Assembly (NCBI GenBank): GCA_032191485.1
Contig: JAVDOI010000009.1
Span: forward strand, 20,766,843 to 20,830,842
DNA from: Leptoclinus maculatus
Taxonomy: Eukaryota; Chordata; Actinopteri; Perciformes; Stichaeidae
Length of the DNA stretch: 64,000 bases
Reading direction: 5' to 3'
In this document: positions 24,856 through 34,879 of the stretch, piece by piece
Numbering within the stretch: position 1 is the stretch's first letter
How the letters are laid out: every line of letters starts with the position of its first letter
Program-made: the position numbers and the translations under genes
The notes under the pieces: model-generated
What the model was told of the DNA's origin: nothing
The model's database searches: none
Seen by the model: only the letters and a program-made list of their open reading frames with translations

Positions 24856-26264
24856 TTAATGTCCACATTCAAAACATATCCAGTGGAGCCAGTTTGGGCC
24901 CCTGGTAAGGACTTCATCAAAGGTGACCAGGCTCGGCTGATTGGAAGGAGACTTTTTAGGAAGACACACAACAGTTGGCAGGAAAATAGTGAGAAGGATG
25001 CATTGCATGTAATGCAGCAAAAGGAGAATGAACAGATGTGGATGTCAAGGAAGAAGAAACCAGAGGTAGTGAGATTAAGTCTAGTTCAAATGGGTCATGT
25101 TATAAGCCTCTCAAGATAGCAATGAGATGGAGGGATTACCCAACACGACAAGAACGGCTAATCAAAGGAACATTCTGAAGACTGCATAGAAGGAATTTTA
25201 ACCATGACTGAAAATGTAGAGGCATGATTGACATTAATCCTTGTGGTTGGATTAAAGAACCATATCTATTGCAAATGTTATGTCAGTGCCCCTTCACACA
25301 ATTGATCTTACAATAAATGGAGATACTATACTATTAAATACACAGAAAGCTGTGTTGTGAACTGTCCGACGTCTTTCTACCTACACATGACCCTGAATAA
25401 AACAATGTTTCAAATAAAAAAAATTGAATTCAGTATAGCAGCATCATATTCCATGATTAGCAACAGAAAGATGTTTGTTTTGGAAATGTTTTCTTGCGCA
25501 TTAATTCAGGTCAAGTGGAGCTGATACAAATGTATTCAGCGAACATGCCGAGGGGACATCTACTGGGAACTGCCCAGGCCACAACAATTATAGTCTTCAC
25601 CAAGAGTGAGGTGTTTTTAATAGGAGACTATTCATGTGTGTAATACATTGCATATACTATATGTAACCCTTAGGCACTTAACATGGTATCCTAACCTAAA
25701 CAGTGTATTATTAAATGAACATGATAGCTGTAATTCTGGTATGTATCTTGACAAATTGTCTTTTTGTATAAGTGGCTATTTTGAGATTCATATTTTACCA
25801 GGAGCTACATCAGCTCTCACAAAGAAAGACACAAAGTTCAGATCTCGGTCTATATCTACCTCATATATTTTTCAACAACCAAATAATCTCATGATGGACC
25901 CACCCAGGACTTATTTTCTTTCTCCATTATGAACGTGTCTTCTTGCTGTAACATTCAAATATTCCATTAAAAAAAAAAATGTCTGACTCAAAAAGATGAT
26001 AAGATTTTAAAGTAACATCTGAGAGTATTGACACAAGGTCACAGCTGGCATTTAAAATGTTTTGCAACCATTTTCCATCCCTGCTCGACAAAATAGCTTC
26101 TAAAGCCCAAACTCTGTGAAGAACCACGGTATATACAAATTGTGGTGTATTTCATGGTTAATTTAAAAGATGTTGCCACTTTTCTTTCCATCACTTTCAT
26201 TTTCCCTGCTGCCAATGTGGACTTTCACATTCACATCCAGTTGCAGGGGCAAAGTTCTGGAAAA
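24856..26264. other. No gene seen
   Basis: Open frames of 86 and 98 codons occur (24859-25119 and 25636-25932, both plus), but neither carries a motif, and both lie in ordinary AT-rich sequence. Confidence 0.45.
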
Positions 26265-26564
26265 AGATCGATAGATAGATAGATGGATACTTTATTCATC
26301 CCCAGGGGGAAATTTGTATGTTACAGCAGCAAGGATATACTTCTGCAAACGAAGTAACAGAGTAAATAAAGAAAAGAAATATTAAGTATTAAAAAATGCA
26401 CAATATATACACAAATAACAGAGTAGGACATGTTATATAAGAAGATAAAATAACAAAAATGCACAGTATATACAATGAAATAGAATTATTAGTGTTAAAT
26501 TAAAAAAAACAGTAGTGCAAAAAAATCGACCAACAGCAAACAACAACAGTGTAGCGGTGTGTAG

Positions 26565-26895
26565 TTATGTGAAGGATGATTTGGCCAGAGGTGATTTGTT
26601 ATAGAGTGTTATTGCAGAGGGCAGGAATGTCCTCCTGTATCTTTCCTTGTGACAGCAGAGCTGGATCAGTCTGTTGGAGAAAGTGCTCCGCTGTCCCTGC
26701 AGTAGGTGGTGGAGAGGGTGATCCGGGTTATCCAATATGGATAATAGTTTCTTCAGTGTCCTCCTCTCCACCACCGGTTCCAATTTGTCTTGTTTGCAGC
26801 CAATGATGGAGCCGGCCTTCTTAACCAGTTTGTTAAGTCTGTTGGTGTCTCCGGCTCCAATGCTGCTCCCCCAGCAGACTACGGAGAAGTACAAG
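26565..26895 (-). pseudogene. LINE fragment 4: C-terminal domain
   Basis: After a further frameshift near 26895 the frame reads YFSVVCWGSSIGAGD, RLNKLVKKAGSIIG, VVERRTLKKLLSILDN and ERYRRTFLPSAITLYN, the conserved region after the palm in CR1/L2/Rex1-type elements. It ends at a TGA near the natural C-terminus, followed by 3' untranslated sequence down to the TCTA tail. Confidence 0.85.
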
Positions 26896-26955
26896 TGCAC
26901 TGGCCACAACAGACTGGTAGAACATCTCCAACATCTTGCTGCACACGTTGAAGGA

Positions 26956-27605
26956 TCAAAGTTTCCTCAAGAAAAAGAGTTGACTCCTCCCCTTCTTGTA
27001 CACAGCGTTGATGTTAGCCTTCCAGTTCAGTCTGTTGTCGATGGTGACACCCAGGTACTTGTACTCCTCCACCATGTCCACGTCCTCTCCCAGAACTCTC
27101 AGCGGTTGTGGAGCCGTCGTCTTCCTCCTGAAGTCTACCACCATCTCTCTGGTCTTGGCCACGTTCAGAAGCAGGTGATTTCTACCGGCCCACTCCACAA
27201 AGTCCTCCACTACTGCCCTGTACTCCTCCTCCCGTCCGTCCCTTATACACCCGACCACTGCAGAGTCATCAGAGAACTTCTGCTGATGGCATGACCCGGA
27301 GTTGTACTGGAAGTCAGTGGTGTACAAGGTGAACAGGAAGGGAGACAGAACAGTTCCCTGTGGGGCTCCTGTATCACTGACCACCACATCAGACAGCACA
27401 CGGCCCAGTCGGACAAACTGTGGTCTGCCCGTGAGGTAGTCAGTGATCCAGGAGACGGTGGACGCGTTAACCCCCACCACCTGCAGCTTCTCACTCAGTA
27501 GCAGTGGTTGGATGGTGTTGAATGCACTGGAGAAATCAAAGAAAGTGATTCTCACAGAGCCACCGGGTCCATCCAGGTGCGACTGAGCTCGTTGCAGCAG
27601 GTAGA
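26956..27605 (-). pseudogene. LINE fragment 3: reverse transcriptase catalytic core
   Basis: The frame contains motif A (TFFDFSSAFNTI, catalytic Asp at 27535-27537), DYLTGRPQFVRL, motif B (GAPQGTVLSPFLFTLY), motif C (FSDDSAVV, the two catalytic Asp at 27265-27270), NVAKTREMVVDFRR and YKYLGVTIDNRLNW. Motif C is F-S-D-D where many reverse transcriptases have Y/F-A-D-D; I believe F-S-D-D is normal in this family. The frame ends in TGA at 26956-26958. Beyond it the same frame continues with SFNVCSKMLEMFYQSVVAS, so the stop is a nonsense change, plausibly CGA to TGA by CpG decay. Confidence 0.9.
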
Positions 27606-27611
27606 TGATGC

Positions 27612-27815
27612 CGCAAATTGCAGAGGGTCCAGTGAGGATTTCACCTGCGGTCGGAGGTGGGCCAAGACCAGCCTCTCCAGCACCTTCATCACATGAGATG
27701 TGAGGGCAACTGGTCGGTAGTCATTGAGGCCAGATGGGGTCGTCTTCTTTGGTACAGGGACCAGGCACGACGTCTTCCACAGCACCGGGACTTCCTCCTG
27801 CTTCAGGCTCAGGTT
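27612..27815 (-). pseudogene. LINE fragment 2: reverse transcriptase blocks 1-2
   Basis: This frame gives VLWKTSCLVPVPKK, then NDYRPVALTSHVMKVLERL (reverse-transcriptase block 2, R-P-V/I-x-L-x-S) and LRPQVKSSLDPLQFA. Homology then jumps frame and appears to skip about nine residues that related elements have before the IIYLLQRA segment, so a small deletion accompanies the second frameshift near 27605-27612. Confidence 0.85.
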
Positions 27816-27816
27816 G

Positions 27817-28311
27817 TAAGATGCAGGACAGCTGGGTGGCGCAGGTCTTCAGGACCCTGGGGCTGATGCCATCAGGTCCTGCAGCCTTGCCTTGGTGGAG
27901 TCTCTCCAGCTGTCTCCTAACCTGGCCAGTCGTCACAGAAAGGGGGGAGGGGGTGGTCATGGTGTCAGTGGTGGAAGAGCCCTTTGAAGTGGAGGGCTTT
28001 GAGTCCATGCAGCTCACCAGGGGGGACAGAGGGGGGAGGGGGGAGGTGTGGTGTGTGGAGGAGACAGATGAGGGCTCTGAGCTAAACCTATTGAAGAAAG
28101 AGTTCAGCTCGTTGGCCCTCTCCAGAGAGCCCCCTGGATGTCTCCCTCCAACCTTGAAGCCAGTAATCTGCTTCATCCCCGTCCACACCTCCCTCACATT
28201 GTTCTGCTGGAGTTTGGCCTCCAGCTTCCTCCTGCAGCTGTCCTTGCCCTCCCTGAGCTTCACCTTCAGGTCGCGCTGGACTCTCCTGAGCTCCTCCCTG
28301 TCCCCAGACAG
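27817..28311 (-). pseudogene. LINE fragment 1: linker and start of reverse transcriptase
   Basis: The frame runs from LSGDREELRRVQRDLK through a basic linker (...KLREGKDSCRRKLEAKL) and a Ser/Thr/Pro-rich stretch to GKAAGPDGISPRVLK, the first conserved block of the LINE reverse transcriptase (K-A-x-G-P-D-G-I). After S-C-I-L, near 27817, homology continues in another frame, so a frameshift lies there. The plus-strand open frame over the same DNA (27734-28402) is only the shadow of this sequence. Confidence 0.85.
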
Positions 28312-28449
28312 TACAAGTATGGCATTAACCAAGTGCAATGCATTCGAGAAAATTACTAATTCAGTTCTGTATTTATATGTGTATTTTTTGTTTCTGATTT
28401 AGCGGTTTGTTCCAAATCTTTTGTGCGTTCTCCTTCAAATGTCCAGCAA

Positions 28450-28670
28450 CAATTCATGTTAGTCACAGGAAACAACTTGTTTAGGAAACAAACCTACTTG
28501 GTTAGGTTTAGGAAAGGATTGTGAAATAGTTAGGTCGGATTAGAAAAAGATTGTGGATTGGGTTAAAAGAACGACGGAAGTGGTTTCAGTTAAGTTCGGA
28601 AGTTCCCGTGACAAATAAATCAACACTGTGGTTTTGCATGGGACATGAACAGCGGTGTCCTGGGTTTTGT
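28450..28670 (+). repeat. Dispersed repeat R3, copy 1
   Basis: Contains the two R3 modules: a 5' module with ctacttggttaggtttagg (28495) and a 3' core, gggacatgaacagcggtgtcc-tggg (28639-28665). It lies just upstream of the truncated 5' end of the LINE. No coding sequence. Confidence 0.6.
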
Positions 28671-31600
28671 TATCCCTATTATGTGGATTACATACGAATT
28701 GACTGTCAGATATATGCAAATTACATTGCTTTACTTTTCGTAGGTATAGCTACGAACAATGTATGTGAACAGCCTGTCCATGGGGGTGTGGCACTTGAGA
28801 TCAGACCCACCTTTTGAATCTATTATCCAATAGATTTGAGATCCTGTTCAACCAATTATCTAATGGAAATTGTACATCTGTTCTAGCTTAATTATATTTG
28901 CCTTATGTCGTTGACTCTTGAAGACACAGTAGTGTTAAAACATTTTGTCGGTTTACAAAATTAAAGGCTGGAAAAAAAGTTACATACTGCTGGAAGTTGC
29001 AATAGAGAACCCTTCATCTTGCTTTCTAAAATGATCGTACGCACAAATTTAGCTTGTACATTACAACAAAGGTCTTGCTGAGCTGCTCTCAACATTTTTT
29101 CATCGTGTTTAAAATCCCTTTTTGCCAACGGTTGAAAATGAACAGGATGTAACCCACTGGTCTGTGACATGGTCAGTTTGGGTTCCTATGTAACAGTGGT
29201 TGTATATGTTGAAAAAAGGTAATAGTAGGAAATATGAGAAATATGAGAAACATGCAACTATTCATGATTGTACAGTGTTTTGCAGAATGACTGTTAGTTC
29301 TGAACAACCAACCTAACAAATGCAGGGATTGCAACAAATGTAAATTCATTGAGGGACTGCTCTGTGCACAGTGGTTTCTCTGAGTCATTCTAATAATGAA
29401 TGCTACATTCCTACAACCTATCATTATTTTACATTTTTGCCATTTTACAGTTTTTTAGCCATTCGTGCATGAACCCTTCTGTTCTCTCAGATTTGTTGCA
29501 GCGTCTCGCAAAGATACAGGCTATAAATGTGATGCAAGCCATTTATGAGCCATTTGAAGTGATCTATTTTCACGCTTTCATGGTCTCTTATGTCAGGCTG
29601 TCCCTGGCTGTGCTCAGTTTTGCATAGAAGACCAGTAAAAGAGAATTACATCATTTTGGATATATGCAAGGACCTCTGGATTCCAAGAAAAAGGGATTAT
29701 CCTCTTGCGCTCCATTTGAATCCTTAATAGAGTATCGACCCCGGTTCTGACACATTTTTCCTCTTTCATTTATACAATACACGATGCCAAATGTGTCATG
29801 ACAAATATATTTTAAATAGCACAGACCAGCAGGAGGAGTATTGCAGCTCGATACTAAAATAATAATACCTTTGATTACATTATGATTCATTTGTTTCCAA
29901 AATGTGCCCAATATCAAACAAATTAGTCTTAAATGACTGCTGCCAATAGTTTCATTTTAGTATGAAGAGTGATCACACCAGCGGATCTTCATTGCATGAA
30001 TCTCCTTCTTACACAAACAGGCTTAAAGTTGATAATCCTGAATATAGTGTTGTCGATTACGTTCACATCTTGGTAATCTATTATTAATGACGAATTTTCT
30101 GACTTTGGAGCTGTAACATCATACACATCGATGTAATGAATATGCTTATAAATGTCGTACACGGTATACAACTTAATTTATTGGATTTTGTAATATAAAT
30201 ACATGGTCACAATATTTTTCCCTCTTGTGTCCCTTTGTCATCACAGTAACATGTGAAAGTGCTTTTTTATAGGAAAAAAAAAATCACAACCCATTAGGTA
30301 TCCTCGTTCATGTGAGGGACGATGCTGGAATATGTTCAATAGAAATGTGTAGCCTTCTGTCCAAATATTCCATTTGAAAATAATAGATTTTCACTAACAT
30401 CATTTTTATCACTATCTCAGTTCTGCACTGCAAGGCTGAAGTCTTTCTTTGGGAAAATGAAAAACATACATGTGCTCAGACACACACACTTTCTAAAGAG
30501 GCTCAAAGCATCTGTTAATGTTTTTAAACACCTTTGTTGGTGACCACCTGTGTTAGGAACATCCTCGTTGGACTGGTTTCATATTAAGTCTGTATAATTG
30601 ACTTTGCCCTCTGGAGCAATTTGGAACTCTTCCCCTCACATCTGGGAGGTGGCTAATGAGTTCCTGATTTTGGACAACCTGCTCCGTTAATATGAGCTTT
30701 TGTGCAATATCCTCTCAGAAATGTTCACCTTGCAACTATATTACATTTCGCTGAGATTAGAGGTGTGTGCCCGTAGGATCTACAGAATTGATTGAAGTGG
30801 AGTAGACACAGTGTTCACCCAGAGTCAGAGTTCCTCTTTGTTGTTTCTATGAGAACAACTGCATATCAGACAGTCAACTAAAAAAAAAAGAGGGGCTCAT
30901 CCAGATCCCAGAGTAAGCATGAAGTCCTGATTGAACTCACGCTAGCTCAAGCTCAATCCTCATTTGTTTACAACCAACATTTTAATCACTTCTTTTCAGC
31001 CTTGGATCAACAGCAGCAGAAAATGAGAATGCAACTTGATATTGTTTCTAAAAGTTTTTAAAGTAGGACACAGAAACCAAACTAAACCTTTCCTGCTCTA
31101 TGTATTTGAATGGAAATAGAAAGGGCGTGCTGTCTGGCAAACGTGTAAAACTTTCTAAATAAAAACACCAAGATTTCCAAAATATTTCTATAATTTCAAA
31201 TAATATAGTTACAAAGTGGGAGTAGCTATTGAAGGTGCCCCTGGTTCTGGAAGTAAAACTCAATTTCGCCATAGACATTGCTCCGTGACCCACCTTGGAG
31301 CACTTTATTTTTGACCACTACTTTTGAAACGACTGAAAACTCTTTTTTTCAGTTCAGTCATATTCTAGTTTCTGCTACAATCACCAATGAAGGTAGAACA
31401 CAGCAATTTAATAGGAAATTCACAGGATGTATGGATTGCTTTGAGAATTATATTTACATGAATCCGATCCTACATTTAAAAAGACGGAAATAACCAAGGT
31501 ATTTATCTCACTTAATATATTATATAATAATTCTTGCTTTGAGAGCAGTATCAGTACATATGTTTCTCATCATCACTGCTTGATAAGATTTGTAACTGAG

Positions 31601-32784
31601 GCAGACAGTAGGGAAAGCTCACCTGAAAATTACTGAATAAAAATAAATGCACATACTAATCTATTGTACATTCAGTTACACAATGTAATCCTGCTCTCTC
31701 CCTTGTCACTCGCTGCTGGTGCACTTAACATACCATGTTGTCATGAGCTGACCAAGCATCTACCATAAATCCCTGCAGTAAATTCCATTCTAATACATAT
31801 TGGATATGGATACTTGAGATCCCAGTGGGTGTTGCAGTTGACAGTGCTGGACTGTCGTCTGGCATACTCTTGTCCCCTGCAATGTCGGTGGCTGTCATCC
31901 CGAGGATTAGAGGATGGATGGAACGATGAAGGATACATGCCGTTTCCCAGATTAGGATTGACCTGCTTTAAAACATAATGGTGATTTCTTCTTATCCGAT
32001 TATACCAACTGACCCAAATGATGTTGCCTTTCTGCATTACATTACATTACATCTGCAACAGTAGCATGAGAAATAATTAGATTTCCATTAATCTAAGAAG
32101 CCTTTATTTATTTATTATTTCATCCAAATCAAATCCGAACCCAAATCTGAACCAATTTATTGAGAGCTTGTACTCTTTGTGGCCTGTGTTTGTTCTGCAC
32201 ATGTCGATCTGCGGGCTGTGTTTGACTGCCCTTCTGTCGTAAGAATGTTTGTAATCTGTAATCTGCCTTTTTTTCTGTGCCGTTCCTATATTTATATATT
32301 CATCATTTTCAGTTGTGTTTTGTGTTCAGTGGCAAAGCAAAGATTGCAAGCAATTACCAGCTCATGACACTATAGTATCTCATAACAATAAACCATCTGC
32401 ACCACCTATGAAGCTCAAATGAATAATGTCCCAGTATTGACCAGATGATTGTGGCTTTTCTGTCTTTGAACTTGAGCGTTCAAAATATAAAAGGTCCGAA
32501 ACAAAAACTACAGCCATGACCACGATTCATACAGGGTCATACAATGCTCATACTCTACCTGTAATCATCAGAGATTTCAAGTAGCTCACAATTATTCTTG
32601 ATTTATTTCACGAACTAACTGTTAGTTTGCTAGACTTATAGATGAACCCCAAACTTTCGTGCAGCCAAAAAATGTCTTTGAACAAATTAAGTTTAAATTG
32701 ACCTGAATCCAAAATGAAACCGGATACTCGTGTGAGTATGTGTCGTGCCTGTCTCACTGCAGGGCGTCAAATACCAACGCTTGG
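28671..32784. other. No gene seen
   Basis: Four kilobases of AT-rich DNA. A 98-codon minus frame at 31741-32037 has a mixed, somewhat protein-like composition, but no motif or splice context that I can support. A short (ATTAC)n run lies at about 32035-32050. Confidence 0.45.
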
Positions 32785-32857
32785 GCCGTGGCGAGGAGAG
32801 GTGCGAGGAGAACAGCGGTCTCCTGGGTGGAAGTCCTGTCTTTGTTTGACCACACAA
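32785..32857 (+). repeat. Dispersed repeat R3, copy 2 (3' core only)
   Basis: gaacagcggtctcctgggtg and aagtcctgt match the R3 core. The copy ends against the left edge of the TIR element that starts at 32860. Confidence 0.55.
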
Positions 32858-32859
32858 TA

Positions 32860-32895
32860 GCTGTGTCCCAATTCAGGGTCTGCATCCTTCGGAGG
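32860..32895 (+). repeat. Left terminal inverted repeat
   Basis: 36 bases identical to the reverse complement of 34505-34540. Perfect identity between ends suggests a fairly recent insertion compared with the other elements here. Confidence 0.9.
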
Positions 32896-33093
32896 CTGCA
32901 TTCGTAGACCGGTTGCGTCACAGCGCGGCGACTAGGCTGTCCCAATTCGCATGTTTGTTGAAGACTCCTTCAAATGCAGCCGACGAACGCAGCCTTCTGC
33001 ACCCATTTTCGGAGGATACATCTGATGGAGACTTCGTGGCCCAGCATATCCCAAGATGCATTGCGTGCCGGTGAAGATTTTATTTGAACCAAC

Positions 33094-33850
33094 ATGGCGG
33101 CGATTGATGCGAGAGCTGGAGAAGCGGCAGGATTCACTTTTAAATGTAAGTATTGAGTTTCAACTCACTCGAATGTCACCGATACTAATGTTAAAGCAAA
33201 ATAAGAGATCTTATAACATCACATGTGTGTTAAAGTGATCCGTTAAGTTACGTGACGTTCGTAGCTTACAAGCTAACTAGCGTTAGCCGCAGCGCTATTA
33301 GCTGCAGCTCAGCTGCCTGCATCCGACTGTAGTGAGACTTAAAGTAACTTTTAATAACTTCACTTTCAAACCTCAGAGGTTGAATAATATCTTACTGATG
33401 TTGTGATGGTTTTACAGATGATTTATACTTCATATCATGTACATAAACGGACCAACGTGAGCTCAGGTAGACAGGTTGTGAACCTGAAATATCACTTTAA
33501 GTCCGGTAACGTTAAGATTAATTACACGAATACACTGAATTTGAGTATTTTGCTGATTCTGTTCTTGTTGTGTTACAGAGAGCCAGGAGCTGAGGGGAGA
33601 ACGATGGACAAACATTCAGCAACTATGGCTTTGAATTAAGACATTAGTCCATTTGTAATGTCTCCATTTCACCATCCTGTACTTGAGGTTACAGTTACAT
33701 TAGCTCTCATCCTGTACAAAGCCTTCACTAATAAGACAACCAGTAGATCCTTCTGATGTGTTAATATTGCTGTCACAGAGATGAAACTGATTTAAAAAAT
33801 ATAAAGAATATGCACATGTTACTGCAAGTTAATAAACACGTTTGCTGACA
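33094..33850 (+). other. Possible small spliced transcription unit inside the TIR element
   Basis: An ATG at 33094 lies in good context (accaacATGGCGG) and opens 17 codons, MAAIDARAGEAAGFTFK, up to a strong donor (AAAT|gtaagt, 33146). Possible acceptors follow at 33416-33417 (ttttacag) and 33577-33578 (pyrimidine-rich, tgttacag), with a weak donor at 33467 (gtagac). AATAAA occurs at 33831 and 33948. Joining exon 1 to either downstream exon reaches a stop within about nine codons, so any product is tiny or the RNA is noncoding. The sequence AACATGGCGGC over the start codon fits the YY1 initiator motif AANATGGCGGC. It may be the remnant of a transposase gene's first exon. Transcription is inference only. 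Confidence 0.35.
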
Positions 33851-34170
33851 TTTGTTTTGCTGTTAATATTAACTGTCTTGATTGATTTCCTCTGCCTTAG
33901 GATTGATATATATATATATGTACATGTAAATATGTATGTGTGAATGAAATAAAGTTATTGATAAATACATTGTTTTAATTGCAAGAACTATAACTGAAAA
34001 TGTGTTATTTAACATAGTAACTGATTTAATTAACTGATTATTAATTTAGAAAAACAATATGAAAATAAACTATGAATGAATTTTTTAATATATGATTAAA
34101 AACACTAAACTAAAAACTTCAAAGTATATATACTGAAAATATTTTAGTTTAATGTATTTATGTGTATATA

Positions 34171-34350
34171 TTTATAATCCTGAGCAGGGATTATATATAT
34201 ATATATACACACACTATAAATATATATACATATATAATCCTGCTGAGCAGGTATTATATATATATATATATATATACACTATAAATATATATACAGGTAT
34301 ATACACTATAAAAAAAAAAAAATATATATATATATAATCCTATTGAGCAG
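34171..34350. repeat. AT-rich tandem region with three hairpin cores
   Basis: The motif ataatcctg..gagcagg recurs at about 34174, 34234 and 34334, separated by (TA)n and cactataaatatata blocks. The middle copy contains a CCTGCT/AGCAGG-type hairpin. It is inside the TIR element. Confidence 0.75.
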
Positions 34351-34504
34351 GGCGATGGGAGCAGCAAGAGGGGGCGGGGCGAGAACAGCTGTTGACGCAA
34401 ACAGGAAGTCCTCTGTAGCGTAGACCGTCTCATTTCGGAGACCACACGGTCCAGCCTTTGCGGTTTTCAAAGGACGCGGCCCACGTAGACCGTGAAGGCT
34501 GGGT

Positions 34505-34540
34505 CCTCCGAAGGATGCAGACCCTGAATTGGGACACAGC
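34505..34540 (-). repeat. Right terminal inverted repeat
   Basis: Partner of 32860-32895, ending ...GGGACACAGC, followed by TA. Confidence 0.9.
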
Positions 34541-34635
34541 TAATGACAATGCTAGAAATTTAAAAAAAATGTTGGACCTGATGAAAAGTTAGTTATTAAA
34601 GTTGTTCTATTTCATCTTGAGGGAAACATGAATTT

Positions 34636-34712
34636 CTAAATTGGACCAAAGTGATGGACTGAAAGACACGCTAAAACACGCTAACATTGCCAGCCTTGGA
34701 GCCACACCTCTA
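34636..34712 (+). repeat. Probable teleost dispersed repeat fragment
   Basis: ttggaccaaagtgatggact, cattgccagcctt and gagccacacc follow the order of a fish repeat I recall ('ttggaccaaagtggtggacc ... cattgccatccctagagccac'). It abuts the minisatellite. Recognition is from memory. Confidence 0.4.
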
Positions 34713-34738
34713 CCAATACTAAAAAGTTGGGATCATTC

Positions 34739-34873
34739 ATGTACCAAAGTGGGGCCATTCACATTCATGTATCAAAGTGGGGACGTTCACATTTATGTAT
34801 CAAAGTGGGGACGTTCACATGTATGTATCAAAGTGGGGCCGTTCACGTTCATGTATCAAAGTGGGGACCAGTC
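34739..34873 (+). repeat. 28-bp minisatellite, about five units
   Basis: Units start at 34739, 34767, 34795, 34823 and 34851, each atgta(t/c)caaagtgggg followed by (a/c)cgttcacattt-like sequence. The last unit is partial. Because 28 is not a multiple of three, the open frame that crosses it (34641-34979) reads the unit in three different frames. That frame is not evidence of a protein. Confidence 0.95.
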
Positions 34874-34879
34874 ATGTAC

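Larger units (their letters stand above)
26265..28315 (-). mobile_element. 5'-truncated Rex1/Babar-like LINE (CR1/L2 group)
   Basis: This is the largest recognisable coding remnant in the window. Read on the minus strand it holds the whole reverse-transcriptase core in order, then the C-terminal domain, about 300 bp of 3' sequence and a tail of repeated TCTA units ending near 26268. The tail is preceded by ggggatgaataaagtatcca, typical of Rex1-type fish LINEs as I recall them. The apurinic endonuclease part is missing: homology begins abruptly at about 28311, so the copy was truncated during insertion. The frame is broken at least three times and has one in-frame TGA, so it is dead. I saw no target duplication. 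The family name rests on motif recall; the RT/LINE call is firm. Confidence 0.85.
32860..34540. mobile_element. TIR element with perfect 36-bp ends and TA duplication
   Basis: The left end, 32860-32895, beginning GCTGTGTCCC, is an exact reverse complement of the right end, 34505-34540. The dinucleotide TA sits directly outside both ends (32858-32859 and 34541-34542), consistent with a TA target duplication. A subterminal partial copy of the end (gctgtcccaattcg) occurs at 32936. The interior has a CpG-rich stretch, an ATG in strong context, splice-like sites, two AATAAA signals and an AT-rich tandem region, but no transposase, so it is non-autonomous. Superfamily is open: TA duplication suggests Tc1/mariner-like or another cut-and-paste group, and I recall similar ends as abundant in fish without being sure of their name. 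Confidence 0.8.

Noticed and set aside
27734..28402. 222-codon plus-strand open frame
   Set aside because: Antisense shadow of the LINE reverse-transcriptase sequence on the minus strand.
31741..32037. 98-codon minus-strand frame with Arg/His/Tyr-rich, protein-like composition
   Set aside because: No family recognised; upstream is a simple (ATTAC)n run and no convincing splice sites were found. It could be revisited with conservation data.
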